The notes: a model not told the origin generated them from the letters alone. A DNA stretch of 64,000 bases from UBA7672 sp965279085 (GCA_965279085.1 OZ257149.1:2480001-2544000), one strand, 5' to 3'. Positions 1 through 8,571 are shown, counted from the stretch's first letter. Program-made: numbers and translations.

Positions 1-802
1 GTCCAAGCACCTGTCCGCGTTCGCCAACGAACACCGTGCCCTCCAATTCGAACCAGTAAGGCAGGACCGTCTCGAAGCCGAGCGCAAGGTAGGTACGCGA
101 AGGATTGGGTTCGATGTCCTGCCGGATGCCAATCTGAAGGTCAGTGATGTGATCCCAGGCGCGCGAGTAGAGCGCCTGGATCTCTGCGCTCTCGATATCA
201 TCGCCGCCTTCGCCTTCAGTCTTGATGACAAATCGATCGATGTCGCCGCCGAACCATGCCTCGCCATTCCAAGCATAGCCATCCTCGCCGTCCTGGCTCC
301 GATACTCGATCATGTCGCCCATAATCTTGTAAGTGAGAGCGCCGCCATGCTCGTCGCGCAGGATGCCGCGCGCCCTGTTCATATCGCCCGCTCCAAAGAA
401 GCGATCGGCCGCAAACTCGCTAGGTGCATCCGGCGGCACGTCGTTACCGGCTTCCGGTGGGTCGATGGCTTCGGCATCCATCGCATGACCAGCATGCTCG
501 TCTGCAGCCGCAGCCGGCCTCTCGGGCATCGTATGCCCGCTGTGCGGATCGGTCGGCGCAGGCTGCTGGGGCGAAGCGGGCGCCTGAGGGGCGCGCGTTT
601 GGGGCGCGGGAGCCGGAGGCATTGGCAGAGTATGCCCGCCGTGTTGATCGGCAGGCGCAGCGGGTTGCTGCTGTGGCGCGGGTCTCTGCGGCGCGGGCGT
701 CTGGGGAGCCGGCGTCTGTGGCGCGCCATGGCCTTCGTGCTGCGCAAACGCCGGAGCTGTTACGCCAAGGGACAGGGCGGCAAGAAGAAGATACCGGTTC
801 AT
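1..802 (-). CDS. copB: Copper resistance protein CopB (outer membrane), C-terminus cut by window edge
   Basis: This gene encodes the outer-membrane CopB/PcoB protein that works with CopA in periplasmic copper tolerance. A signal peptide (MNRYLLLAALSLG, ending near AFA) is followed by a low-complexity stretch of Pro-Gln-Ala repeats carrying several histidine-rich patches (HEGHG, QHGGHTLPMP, HSGHTMPE, EHAGHAMD), a putative copper-binding region. The conserved barrel part follows (DRFFGAGDMNRARG, YKIMGDMIEYR, FGGDIDRFVIKTEGEG, LYSRAWDHITDLQIGIRQD). The start ATG overlaps the copA stop as ATGA, so the two genes are translationally coupled. About 267 codons are visible and the stop lies left of base 1. 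The family assignment is firm because the Asp/Arg-rich barrel motifs are characteristic. Confidence 0.93.
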   Translation of the reverse strand, partial: MNRYLLLAALSLGVTAPAFAQHEGHGAPQTPAPQTPAPQRPAPQQQPAAPADQHGGHTLPMPPAPAPQTRAPQAPASPQQPAPTDPHSGHTMPERPAAAADEHAGHAMDAEAIDPPEAGNDVPPDAPSEFAADRFFGAGDMNRARGILRDEHGGALTYKIMGDMIEYRSQDGEDGYAWNGEAWFGGDIDRFVIKTEGEGGDDIESAEIQALYSRAWDHITDLQIGIRQDIEPNPSRTYLALGFETVLPYWFELEGTVFVGERGQVLG

Positions 803-2610
803 GCGGCAGCTCCATCGAGCGGACGTACAGTGAAGACCTGAAACATGCCGGCATGCATGTGGTAAAGCATGTGACAGTGGAATGCCCAGTCGCCCGGCTC
901 GGCAGTGAAGTCGAACTTCACAATCCCGCCCGGAGCAACAATGACAGTGTGCTTGCGCGGCATGTGGCCTAGAGGGGCCCGGTGCGCCAATTCAAAAAAG
1001 TGGCCATGCAGATGAATGGGGTGCGCCATCATGGTGTCGTTGACGAGGCTGACGCGGACACGTTCGTTCTTGCGGAAGGCGTAGGGCGACGGTTTGTCAG
1101 AGTATTTCTTGCCGTCGAAGCCCCACATGAACCGTTCCATGTTGCCGGTGAGGCGGATCTCCAGCTCGCGCGATGGTGCGCGTGTGTCGGCGTTCGGCTC
1201 AAGCGCGATAAGATCCTTGTAGACGAGAACGCGATGGCCAACGCTCTCAAGGCCCTGCCCGGTCTCTCCCGTGCGATCCATCGGCATGGGGGCAATTGAC
1301 TGCACACCCGGCCCGAGGTCGACCTGCGGGGCGTTCATCCAGTTGCGCATGGACATGTCCATGCCTTCCATCCCGGCCATATCGCCCATGACATCGGACC
1401 CGCGCACGCGCGGTGCGGCCATGCCAGGCACAGCCATCGCGGCCATATCGCCATGGCCAGCATGCTCGCCCCCGCTCATGCCACCCATGTCGTGCGCCAT
1501 GCCCATATCTTTCATCGTCCCGAGAGGACGCTCCCGCAGCGGTGGGACCTCCGCTGTCATGCCAAGGCGCGGCGCAAGCGTTGCGCGCGCCACCCCCGAA
1601 CGATCGACGGCCTCAGCAACCAGCGTGAACGCGCGATCCTCTGTCGGCGTGACGATGACGTCGTACGTCTCCGCGTTACCGATCTGGAACTCGTCAACCT
1701 TGACCGGGCGCACATTCTGCCCGTCGGTCGCAACGACACTGAGCTTCAGGCCGGGAATGCGCACATTGAAAATGGTTTGTGCTGCGGCGTTGATAAAGCG
1801 CAGACGGACGCGCTCGCCGGGCGTGAAAAGTCCTGTCCAGTTGTCGGCAGGTCCGCGACCGTTGACGAGGAAGGAATAGACCGCCCCGGTAATGTCGGAG
1901 ATGTCGGTCGGATCCATGAGTTCGCGGGCCCACTCCATGCGCTCTGCCAGCGACTGATCCTTACCGGCTAGAAGCCCCGAGATGGTCTGCTTCTGAAAAT
2001 TGAACACGCCCGCTTCCTGCTTGAGCTTCTGGAACAGGCGATGTGGGTGGATGAAGCTGTAGTCCGACAGAACGATCACATGCTCGCGGTCGTAGGCCAC
2101 AGGATCGGGGCCCGCCGGATCGACGATCATCGCGGCGTAATGCCCCTCCTGCTCCTGCAGGCCGGAGTGACTGTGGAACCAGTAGGTACCCGACTGCTTC
2201 ACGGGAAACTCGTATGTGAAGGTTTCACCAGCCCGGATTCCCGGAAAGCTGACGCCGGGCACGCCATCCATTTCGAACGGCACCAGCAACCCGTGCCAGT
2301 GGATCGACGTATCTTCTTCGAGCGTATTGGTGACATGCAGACGGACAGTCTGACCCTCCTTGAGCCGAATGATCGGCCCAGGCACGGTTCCGTTGATGGT
2401 GACGGCGTGCCCTGTCCTGCCATCTATCGTGATCTGGCCGTGGCCGATCGTCAGGTAGATATCGGGGCCGGACAGGGTTTGCGGTTTCTCTGCCGCCGCG
2501 GGGCGCTGCTGCGCCCACGCGCCGGGACCAGTGGTGATGGCGACGCCCGCGATGGCCGTCCCGACCAGAAATTGGCGCCGGCCAAGGCTTCTCGCCACCC
2601 TGTCAACCAT
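799..2610 (-). CDS. copA: Copper resistance multicopper oxidase CopA
   Basis: This is a periplasmic multicopper oxidase of about 603 aa, the usual CopA/PcoA length, thought to oxidise Cu(I) and sequester copper. The N-terminus carries a twin-arginine signal (RRQFLVG at residues 11-17), as expected for export of a folded copper enzyme. The four copper-ligand motifs are present in order: HWHG (104-107), HSHSG (146-150), HPIHLHGH (530-537) and HCHMLYHMHAGMF (578-590). Between them lies a Met/His-rich insert (MAHDMGGMSGGEHAGH, MAGMEGMDMSM) typical of CopA and proposed to bind copper. I chose the ATG at 2610 because GAGGAG lies six bases upstream; an in-frame TTG two codons earlier is less likely. 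It overlaps copB by 4 bp and lies downstream of the SRPBCC and DUF2933 genes on the same strand. Confidence 0.96.
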   Translation of the reverse strand: MVDRVARSLGRRQFLVGTAIAGVAITTGPGAWAQQRPAAAEKPQTLSGPDIYLTIGHGQITIDGRTGHAVTINGTVPGPIIRLKEGQTVRLHVTNTLEEDTSIHWHGLLVPFEMDGVPGVSFPGIRAGETFTYEFPVKQSGTYWFHSHSGLQEQEGHYAAMIVDPAGPDPVAYDREHVIVLSDYSFIHPHRLFQKLKQEAGVFNFQKQTISGLLAGKDQSLAERMEWARELMDPTDISDITGAVYSFLVNGRGPADNWTGLFTPGERVRLRFINAAAQTIFNVRIPGLKLSVVATDGQNVRPVKVDEFQIGNAETYDVIVTPTEDRAFTLVAEAVDRSGVARATLAPRLGMTAEVPPLRERPLGTMKDMGMAHDMGGMSGGEHAGHGDMAAMAVPGMAAPRVRGSDVMGDMAGMEGMDMSMRNWMNAPQVDLGPGVQSIAPMPMDRTGETGQGLESVGHRVLVYKDLIALEPNADTRAPSRELEIRLTGNMERFMWGFDGKKYSDKPSPYAFRKNERVRVSLVNDTMMAHPIHLHGHFFELAHRAPLGHMPRKHTVIVAPGGIVKFDFTAEPGDWAFHCHMLYHMHAGMFQVFTVRPLDGAAA

Positions 2611-2730
2611 CCGCAACTCCTCGGCAGAACGTGTCGCGCGATTGCGCGTCCACGAACAGTACGCAGCGTACGGCAGAATCCCTCAACGACGCCGCGCTTT
2701 CCCGGGGGCAATCGCTACCGCATTTCTCGA

Positions 2731-3216
2731 TCAAGAAAAGCGTCGCCGAGCTTCGTCTGTCATCCGGGTGACGCACCAGCGGGCGTAGGCGCCGGCAAAC
2801 AACCGGGCGAGCAGGCCCCCAACGATCGACGCGGGATGGTCATAGTTGATAAAAACCCGGAGCCTCTGGCGTGGGCCAGAAGGCTCGATCTCGAACCCCA
2901 TGCGGTATGAGCCGATAACCAGCAAATCTGGCCGCCCTCGGGTCTCCCACGTCTTGCGCACGGGCCTCGTGCGTTCGACGACGACCTCTTCGACAGAGAG
3001 CTTCAGCCACAGAATATTGCCGCGCATTCGGATGACGGCGCCTGCCGCCCGTCCCTGCGCGGCGTCGAACTGGTAGATCATGCGGCCGCCCAGCATCATG
3101 GCGGACGGCTTCTCCATGTGAGCGCCCAGACGGGCTTGATCGTCTAGACAATCAAACAGCGCCTCCGCGGTCGCCGCGACCTCTGCGATCGAGTCCGCGG
3201 CATAAGTGTAGGTCAT
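2731..3216 (-). CDS. SRPBCC (START-like) family protein in the cop operon
   Basis: This gene encodes a 161-aa protein starting MTYTYAADSIAEVAATAEALF. The pattern of an opening beta-strand, EVAATAEALFDCLDDQARLGAHM, a central GGRMIYQFDAAQGRAAGAVI and a C-terminal amphipathic helix fits the SRPBCC/polyketide-cyclase-like ligand-binding fold. No catalytic residues can be assigned, and the ligand is unknown. The start overlaps the stop of the DUF2933 gene by ATGA, and copA begins 120 bp downstream, so it belongs to the cop transcription unit. A second SRPBCC gene is coupled in the same way to the P1B-4 ATPase at 22,409, which hints that small hydrophobic-ligand proteins repeatedly accompany metal exporters in this island. 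Confidence 0.75.
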   Translation of the reverse strand: MTYTYAADSIAEVAATAEALFDCLDDQARLGAHMEKPSAMMLGGRMIYQFDAAQGRAAGAVIRMRGNILWLKLSVEEVVVERTRPVRKTWETRGRPDLLVIGSYRMGFEIEPSGPRQRLRVFINYDHPASIVGGLLARLFAGAYARWCVTRMTDEARRRFS

Positions 3217-3419
3217 GGCGTTTTGTCGGATCCGGCGTGGTGATCTGCATGGTTCTTGTGGCTTCCATGGCCATGGAAGAGGTGGAGGAGCGGGCATGCC
3301 AGCAGCAGCGCATAAGGCGCCAGACCCAGGGCGTGCGCCCAGTGCTCCCGGAGCACGAAGAACCCGGCTACGATCCCCAGCGATACGATGAGGAGCGTCC
3401 ACTTCCGATCCAGCTTCAC
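3213..3419 (-). CDS. DUF2933 small membrane protein
   Basis: This is a 68-aa protein with one hydrophobic segment (WTLLIVSLGIVAGFFVLREH) followed by a second short hydrophobic stretch (LGLAPYALLLACPLLHLFHG) and a histidine-rich tail (HGHGSHKNHADHHAGSDK). This layout is that of DUF2933 proteins, which often sit beside copper genes. The GTG at 3419 is preferred because AGGGAG lies about nine bases upstream and family members begin with a short basic segment; an in-frame ATG 21 codons further upstream is a possible alternative start. It is the first gene of the cop operon, overlapping the SRPBCC gene by 4 bp. The His cluster suggests metal binding, but its function is unknown. Confidence 0.72.
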   Translation of the reverse strand: MKLDRKWTLLIVSLGIVAGFFVLREHWAHALGLAPYALLLACPLLHLFHGHGSHKNHADHHAGSDKTP

Positions 3420-3632
3420 CCGTTCGCACTCCCTGATGAACCCGTTCAAAAAACAAGAACGCCACCCCGGATGGCGGCACACATTACCGCGCGCAATTCC
3501 GGAACATCACACTATGTACGCTAGTGGCGCGACGACCCCTGCAGCTTGATCCATCACAAGCGATTGATGCGTCCCTGACGCCAATGGTGGGGTGGTCTGT
3601 GCAGGCTGCTCGGAAGGCCGCCGCTTTGAGTT

Positions 3633-4982
3633 ATGGTATGGGAGATCGAGGATGGGCGCGAACGCATGACCGTACCAATTGACCCTGTCCCCTGCGCCGC
3701 CCGCTCGTGCTCGACGGTTGCCGAGACCGTTCGCGATCTCGCGGCTCAGTTCAATCAGGGCTGTTTCTGCGTCACGCTGGACAGGGTAGCCTTGGCCGAC
3801 GCGCTCGGGGACGCTTCCAGCGACCCCGCTTTCTATGACGCTCACATCAAGAGCCGCCCCCATCTCTTCTCCAACGTCCCCGTTTTCCTTCCGCGGGCGG
3901 AGGGGGAGGCGATGATGGGCATCGTGGCGGCTATCGAGCGAACGGCCCAACTCCGGGAGTATCAGCAGGCGGTGCTGGAGTGGGCTCCGGAAGTCGCGGC
4001 GCTGGATTTCGGGCCCCTGGGCGCCTTCATGGGATATGACTTTCATCTTGGCGACAGCGCCCCACGCCTGATCGAAATCAACACGAACGCGGGTGGCGCC
4101 CTTCTCAACGCCTTCAGCGCGCGCGCCCAGCTTGCGTGCTGCGACATGGTCGAACCCCTCAAGGAGGGAATGACACTTGGTGACTTCGACGCCAACGTCG
4201 TCGCCATGTTCGAAAGTGAATGGCGTCGCCAGCGCGGCGCTGGCCGGCCGCGGACGATCGCCATTGTCGACGATCAGCCCGAGCACCAGTATCTTTATCC
4301 CGAATTCCTGCTCATGCAGCGCCTGTTTGCGATGCACGGGATCGAGTCGCACATCCTCGATCCGAGTTCGCTGTCTTATACCGGCGGCGCCCTTTGCTTC
4401 GGCGACAAGGTAGTCGACCTAGTCTACAATCGGCTCGTCGACTTCGCACTGTCGGACCCGCGACACGAAGCGCTGCGAGGCGCCTATCTCGCTGGCGCGG
4501 CGGTTGTTACACCCAATCCGCACAACCACGCCCTGTATGCACATAAGCGAAATCTGACCCTGCTCTCCGATCCGGAGACGCTCCGCCGTTGGTCGTTGCC
4601 CGCGGACGCAATCGATCATCTCTCGTCAATTCCCCGCGCTGTCGAGGTCAGCAAGGACAATGCAGACCAGCTCTGGAGTGATCGCAAACGGCTATTCTTC
4701 AAACCCGTCGCGGGCCATGGCGGCAAGGCGGTCTATCGCGGCGACAAGCTCACGCGATCCGTCTGGGCCGAAATCATTTCTTCGGACTATATCGCGCAGG
4801 ATCTTGCTCGGCCAACCGAGCGCCAGGTGCTGATCGATGGCGCCGCGCAGCCGCGAAAGCTGGATGTCCGGCTCTACACATACGCTGGCACGCTGCTGCT
4901 TGCAGCCGCGCGCCTCTATCAAGGCCAGACGACCAATTTCCGGACCGAAGGCGGCGGGTTTGCGCCCGTGTATTTCATATAG
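3633..4982 (+). CDS. Uncharacterised ATP-grasp-like ligase
   Basis: The product is about 449 aa, or 438 aa if translation starts at the second in-frame ATG (3666, MTVPIDPVP). I do not recognise a named family. The C-terminal half shows ATP-grasp-like hallmarks: a lysine in a strand before a glycine loop (FFKPVAGHGGKAVYRGD), DVRLYTYAG, and TNFRTEGGG near the end. The middle carries LIEINTNAGGALLN and VVTPNPHNHALYAHKRN, suggesting a substrate or nucleotide pocket. It has no signal peptide or membrane segment, so it is cytoplasmic. It is divergent from the cop operon with about 210 bp between them. If it is an ATP-grasp ligase it would join a carboxylate to an amine or thiol; the substrate cannot be told from sequence. 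Confidence 0.6.
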   Translation: MVWEIEDGRERMTVPIDPVPCAARSCSTVAETVRDLAAQFNQGCFCVTLDRVALADALGDASSDPAFYDAHIKSRPHLFSNVPVFLPRAEGEAMMGIVAAIERTAQLREYQQAVLEWAPEVAALDFGPLGAFMGYDFHLGDSAPRLIEINTNAGGALLNAFSARAQLACCDMVEPLKEGMTLGDFDANVVAMFESEWRRQRGAGRPRTIAIVDDQPEHQYLYPEFLLMQRLFAMHGIESHILDPSSLSYTGGALCFGDKVVDLVYNRLVDFALSDPRHEALRGAYLAGAAVVTPNPHNHALYAHKRNLTLLSDPETLRRWSLPADAIDHLSSIPRAVEVSKDNADQLWSDRKRLFFKPVAGHGGKAVYRGDKLTRSVWAEIISSDYIAQDLARPTERQVLIDGAAQPRKLDVRLYTYAGTLLLAAARLYQGQTTNFRTEGGGFAPVYFI

Positions 4983-5009
4983 CCTCACGCGCCAAGATTG
5001 ATTGATCGG

Positions 5010-5498
5010 TCAATTCGGCGGGACGAACGTGCCGTCTGGCTTCAAGAAGGGGCCATAGTACTTTTCGTGGCAGTCCGTGCAGACCTGATACAAGTCGGCG
5101 CCCGCCTTGAACATGCGGTCGGCGTCGCGCTTCACGGTAGCTGTCTTCACCGCAAGCGATGCGCGCGTAAGATCACGCGCAAATCTCGCCCAGTCAGTGT
5201 CCGACGCAGTCAATTTAAGTCCCCGACCTGGTAGCAGCAGGAGATTGCCCCCTTCCGCGACGATGGCTGCCTCGTGTTCTGCTGCTGCCCAGTCTTCCTC
5301 CGTTTGCGGGGTCAGATAGACCGTTCCGTTCTCGGTTTCCAAGGACCCGGCGCGCGCCCACAAGGCGATGGCAGCCGGGTCGATGACGTGCTTCATCACC
5401 TGTTGTGTCGAAAGCGTTGTGTCGAACTGGCCGCCTGCTTCACTTCGGGAGCAGGACGCGGCCAGAAGGGCGCAAATGACCATCCACGCGTGACGCAT
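5010..5498 (-). CDS. Cytochrome c' / c556-like lipoprotein
   Basis: This gene encodes a 162-aa exported protein. The N-terminus MRHAWMVICALLAASCSR has a lipobox, so it is probably a membrane-anchored lipoprotein. A single haem-binding CxxCH motif lies near the C-terminus (YQVCTDCHEKYYGPF, about residues 139-143), the position seen in class II (c'/c556) cytochromes, whose four-helix bundle precedes the motif. The body is helical and charged, consistent with that fold. The ATG at 5498 overlaps the stop of a 33-codon reading frame as TGATG. It converges with the ATP-grasp-like gene. A role in electron transfer during metal or redox stress is plausible but inferred. Confidence 0.8.
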   Translation of the reverse strand: MRHAWMVICALLAASCSRSEAGGQFDTTLSTQQVMKHVIDPAAIALWARAGSLETENGTVYLTPQTEEDWAAAEHEAAIVAEGGNLLLLPGRGLKLTASDTDWARFARDLTRASLAVKTATVKRDADRMFKAGADLYQVCTDCHEKYYGPFLKPDGTFVPPN

Positions 5499-5599
5499 CA
5501 ATCACCTTTGATCTTCCAGAGACGCCAGCGATAGCCATCGAACGATTGCTCGTTGGCATGCTCACGTTCGACGCCCCGGCCGCGATCGAGCGAGAGCAT
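5498..5599 (-). CDS. Possible 33-aa leader or remnant ORF
   Basis: A short reading frame starting MLSLDRGRGVEREH and ending YRWRLWKIKGD uses codons like its neighbours, and its TGA overlaps the ATG of the cytochrome gene (TGATG), the layout of translational coupling. Upstream the frame stays open for 11 more codons to a stop, without a clear ATG or GTG, and the ribosome site is weak. It may be a small coupled protein or the last part of a decayed gene. I do not recognise the sequence. Confidence 0.3.
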   Translation of the reverse strand: MLSLDRGRGVEREHANEQSFDGYRWRLWKIKGD

Positions 5600-5655
5600 G
5601 AGCTCGCTTTCGACCGCTCCCTGAGCTCGAGATCACAGCCCGGACGCAGGGCAGA

Positions 5656-5985
5656 TCAGTGCGGCATGTCCATTTTCATCATGGCGGAATGCTTCGCCAT
5701 CATCGCCGCGCAGTCCTGATCCTTCATCATGGTCTCATGCGGCATCTTCATGCAGGACATCATCTTGGACATCTCGGCGTCCGACATGTTCATCTTCTTC
5801 ATCATGTCAGCACATCCCTGATTCTTCATCATCTCGTCGTGGGACATGGCCATGCATGAACTCATCATTCCCGCGCCTGCGGCGGGCGTCTTCATGCTTG
5901 ACGTGGATGGCGGCGCGTAGGCGCAGCCCGCACCCGCGAGAGCAGCCACTGCGACGCCAAGAGTCGCCAGTTTCGAAACACTCAT
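5656..5985 (-). CDS. Met/His/Cys-rich lipoprotein with two internal repeats
   Basis: This gene encodes a 109-aa protein. The signal peptide MSVSKLATLGVAVAALAGAGC ends in a lipobox with Cys21. The mature part is almost entirely metal-ligand residues and contains two copies of a unit of about 22 residues, MMSSCMAMSHDEMMKNQGC and MMSCMKMPHETMMKDQDC, each followed by A-x-MM. A Met/His tail (HSAMMKMDMPH) closes it. This composition points to a periplasmic or outer-membrane copper (or silver) buffer rather than an enzyme. The ATG at 5985 has a clear AGGAG seven bases upstream. The protein stands alone between the cytochrome and oleate hydratase genes, all on the minus strand. No named family is assigned. 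Confidence 0.75.
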   Translation of the reverse strand: MSVSKLATLGVAVAALAGAGCAYAPPSTSSMKTPAAGAGMMSSCMAMSHDEMMKNQGCADMMKKMNMSDAEMSKMMSCMKMPHETMMKDQDCAAMMAKHSAMMKMDMPH

Positions 5986-6145
5986 GTGCAATCTCCTGCA
6001 GTGCGGGATTCAGGCGAGCATGGCGGCGCGCCCATTGGATATCCCCTGTCCTGCCTATACGCAGACCAAGCGAGTTCCCCCGGAACCTATTGCTGTTCTT
6101 TGAGGCGCGCGTCCGGCGTATAGCCGCTGGCCCACGAAATAAGTC

Positions 6146-7741
6146 TCAGCTCAGGAGCGTCTTTACTGCGTCCAGCAGGACCATCGGATCATACTGCCCC
6201 TTGTAAAGAGGCGACGGATGCCGATCGAGACCGAGCAGACCATAGACCGCCATCTGGGCGGACCGCACCGAGTATTCGACCGTGAAGACGACATCGTCGG
6301 GGATTTCGCAATACTGACCGATGAAGGCGAGATTGGTGGTTCCGAGCGGCCGGATGTGCGGACGGTCACCCTCGACCCGCGGCATGAACTGACTGGTGAT
6401 GAAAGGCATCATGCAGGGGATGCAATTCGCGGACGCCAGAATCCTGTCCCGGTGAGCGTCGAAGCGAAGGTGGCCCAACAATTCGACGAGAATCTCCTCT
6501 CCAGAGCACTCCGACATCTTCTTGTCCACGAAGTCGCCCGGTTGATCGACGAACAGGCCATACCCCCAAAAGACCTGCACGTTCTCTGGCTGCCCCATGA
6601 AATGCGGCTGACGCGCCAGGACGATGGACATCAACCAGCGCGAATCCTTGAAGGTGACCAACCCGCCGGTCCCGGCGGCGTTTCCTGTGAACCGCTCCAT
6701 CAGCTCAAAGAAAATCTTGTCCTTCAGGGTAACGGTGAATGACAGCCACTTCGATTCATCGACGTTGCGAGTGAAGACCTCAGGCCGGCCGAAGTCGTCG
6801 GACTTCCTGGCGAGCGCCTCCCAGAGGGTCCAGGACCCACCCGGCTCGTCGACATTGAGGGTGGCAGGGGAGTGCATGGACCCCAGATTCGATGCAGCGG
6901 TCATCGAACCGTTGGTGACGAACACCAGATCGTCGGAGGCAAGCACGCGCCGGTGCTGGACGCCCTTCTCCACGTAATGCATCCCGTCAACCGCCCTCCC
7001 CTTCGGACCGTAGGCAAGATCGAGATCGGTCACGCGCGTCCCGGCCGCAAACTGCACGCCCTGCGCCGTGAGCCATTGGACCAACGGACGAACGATCGAG
7101 TCGTACTGATTGTAGGGCGTGCGCCGGACGCCGGCGAGCGTATGAATGCGGGGGAGTTCCTGCACAAACCGGTTCAGGTAGCGCTTCAACTCGACGGCGC
7201 TGTGCCACGGCTGAAAGGCAAACGTTGTCGCCCACATGAACCAGAAGTTGGTTTGAAAGAAGGATGCATCGAACATCTCTTCGATTCGCCGGGCGCCCAA
7301 TACGGTTTCGGAAGCAGAGGCGGCATGCAGAAGATTGAACTTGTTCTTGACGCTCAGCCCGAGGTCAGACGCGTCAATCTTGCGCCCGCCGGCAACCAGA
7401 CGGGCCTTGGAGTCTGAGACAAACTGCTGGTTGAATGCGTAGATCTCGTCCTTGACCGAGACTCCGGGATCGCCAAGCGAAGGAATGAAGGAAAGCAAGT
7501 CGAAGGTGCAGGTATACGCCTCATAGGTGGTCATGCGACCACCACGGATCACATAGCCGCTGTCCGGGGATCCCGCGCCATCCAGGCTGCCACCGAGCAC
7601 GGACGCTTCTTCAAGGACATGAATGTCCTTGCCTGCGAAGGCGCCGTCCCGGATCAGGTAGGCCGCACTGGCGAGAGCAGCTATGCCCGCACCGACGAGA
7701 TAGGCTTGGGGTTTGGACGATTCTGAACTGCTCACCTGCAT
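6146..7741 (-). CDS. ohyA: Oleate hydratase (FAD-dependent)
   Basis: This enzyme adds water across the cis-9 double bond of oleate and related free fatty acids to give 10-hydroxy fatty acids. The N-terminal dinucleotide fold is clear (YLVGAGIAALASAAYLIRDG, then HVLEEASVLGGSLDGAG), followed by the family signature GGRMTTYEAYTCTFDLLSF. Downstream motifs NQYDSIVRPLVQWL and QYCEIPDDVVFTVEYSVRSAQ also match the myosin-cross-reactive-antigen family. The length of about 531 aa is close to family members. The start is ATG 7741 or the GTG two codons later, which has GGAG at a better distance. Neighbours do not suggest fatty-acid metabolism, so detoxification of free unsaturated fatty acids in membrane stress is the likely role. 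Confidence 0.95.
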   Translation of the reverse strand: MQVSSSESSKPQAYLVGAGIAALASAAYLIRDGAFAGKDIHVLEEASVLGGSLDGAGSPDSGYVIRGGRMTTYEAYTCTFDLLSFIPSLGDPGVSVKDEIYAFNQQFVSDSKARLVAGGRKIDASDLGLSVKNKFNLLHAASASETVLGARRIEEMFDASFFQTNFWFMWATTFAFQPWHSAVELKRYLNRFVQELPRIHTLAGVRRTPYNQYDSIVRPLVQWLTAQGVQFAAGTRVTDLDLAYGPKGRAVDGMHYVEKGVQHRRVLASDDLVFVTNGSMTAASNLGSMHSPATLNVDEPGGSWTLWEALARKSDDFGRPEVFTRNVDESKWLSFTVTLKDKIFFELMERFTGNAAGTGGLVTFKDSRWLMSIVLARQPHFMGQPENVQVFWGYGLFVDQPGDFVDKKMSECSGEEILVELLGHLRFDAHRDRILASANCIPCMMPFITSQFMPRVEGDRPHIRPLGTTNLAFIGQYCEIPDDVVFTVEYSVRSAQMAVYGLLGLDRHPSPLYKGQYDPMVLLDAVKTLLS

Positions 7742-7873
7742 CTCCAAAAGCCAATCGGGGGTTGCATAGCGGGTATCCGGCCCGAGACTGAGACGCGCGC
7801 CACACCAGCATACCCGCCGATCTCTTGCGGGGGCGCCGGGCGACGTCGATCTACTGTACGGACCAATGCCGGG

Positions 7874-8569
7874 TCAGGACCTGACAACTTCATCGACGAC
7901 ATCGGCAAGCTCGTTGGGGTTGGAGGCGTGTGCAGGAAAATGGACCGCAAGTAGATCACCGCAGGTTGCTACCGCCGTAACAAAAGCATCTCCGGGACGC
8001 CTGGCCTTCATCGTCTTGACCAACATTGACATGACGTCGTCCCAGGCGCGCGCACCGACCTTGGCGTTGATTCCTGCATCCGCGACTACCTCCGCTATCC
8101 GGTCCTTGAGAGATACGTAGATCAGCAAACCGGTGCGCTCCTGCGTATTTTGGAGATCCCGCGCCAGGAACTGCTCCATGGCTCGCTGATGCACCTGCGT
8201 TCGACGAAGCGACGCAGGGGTCAGAAAGCGCCGAACGGGCGGGATCGACGCCACCAGGGCGATAACGATGAAGGTGACGCACTGCGCCAGCGCATATCCG
8301 CCAAGCACCGATATAACCGTGGCATGACTTGCCGCGACATGGGCAGCATTCCAGCCGCGCAGAACACCATCCAGCCAGACCGCGGCCGCACTCAGCGTCA
8401 AAGGCGCGATCGGCAGCAGCAAAGCGCCGGCAGCAGCCCAGGCGAGCGGAACCTCTCGATAGTGTGACGCCTCGTCCGCCACGACGCATACGATCTCGCC
8501 GCGCGTAGCCGTCTCCGCGAGACGGACAGCCTCCTCGATGCGGGCATGATCTTCGGAGCTCAGTAACAT
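7874..8569 (-). CDS. TPM-domain membrane protein
   Basis: This gene encodes a protein of 231 aa from ATG 8569, or 233 aa from the overlapping GTG at 8575. It opens with SSEDHARIEEAVRLAETATRGEIVCVVADEASHYREV, typical of a TPM (TLP18.3/Psb32/MOLO-1) domain, followed by two hydrophobic segments (PLAWAAAGALLLPIAPLTLS and VISVLGGYALAQCVTFIVIAL) and the remaining TPM part (TGLLIYVSLKDRIAEVVADAGI). The order of helix, membrane hairpin and second domain half is that of the two-gene TPM pair found with LemA. It lies directly downstream of, and nearly overlaps, the YgcG-like gene. The molecular function is not known. Confidence 0.82.
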   Translation of the reverse strand: MLLSSEDHARIEEAVRLAETATRGEIVCVVADEASHYREVPLAWAAAGALLLPIAPLTLSAAAVWLDGVLRGWNAAHVAASHATVISVLGGYALAQCVTFIVIALVASIPPVRRFLTPASLRRTQVHQRAMEQFLARDLQNTQERTGLLIYVSLKDRIAEVVADAGINAKVGARAWDDVMSMLVKTMKARRPGDAFVTAVATCGDLLAVHFPAHASNPNELADVVDEVVRS

Positions 8570-8571
8570 TG

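Noticed and set aside
2731..3480. Long open frame around the SRPBCC gene, extending to 3480, as one larger protein
   Set aside because: The upstream part lacks protein character and overlaps the DUF2933 gene; the ATGA overlap and family start favour the short form.
4994..5014. ATTGAT/GTCAAT dyad between converging genes as an FNR box or terminator
   Set aside because: The spacer is 2 bp rather than 4, it lies at a gene end, and there is no T-run.
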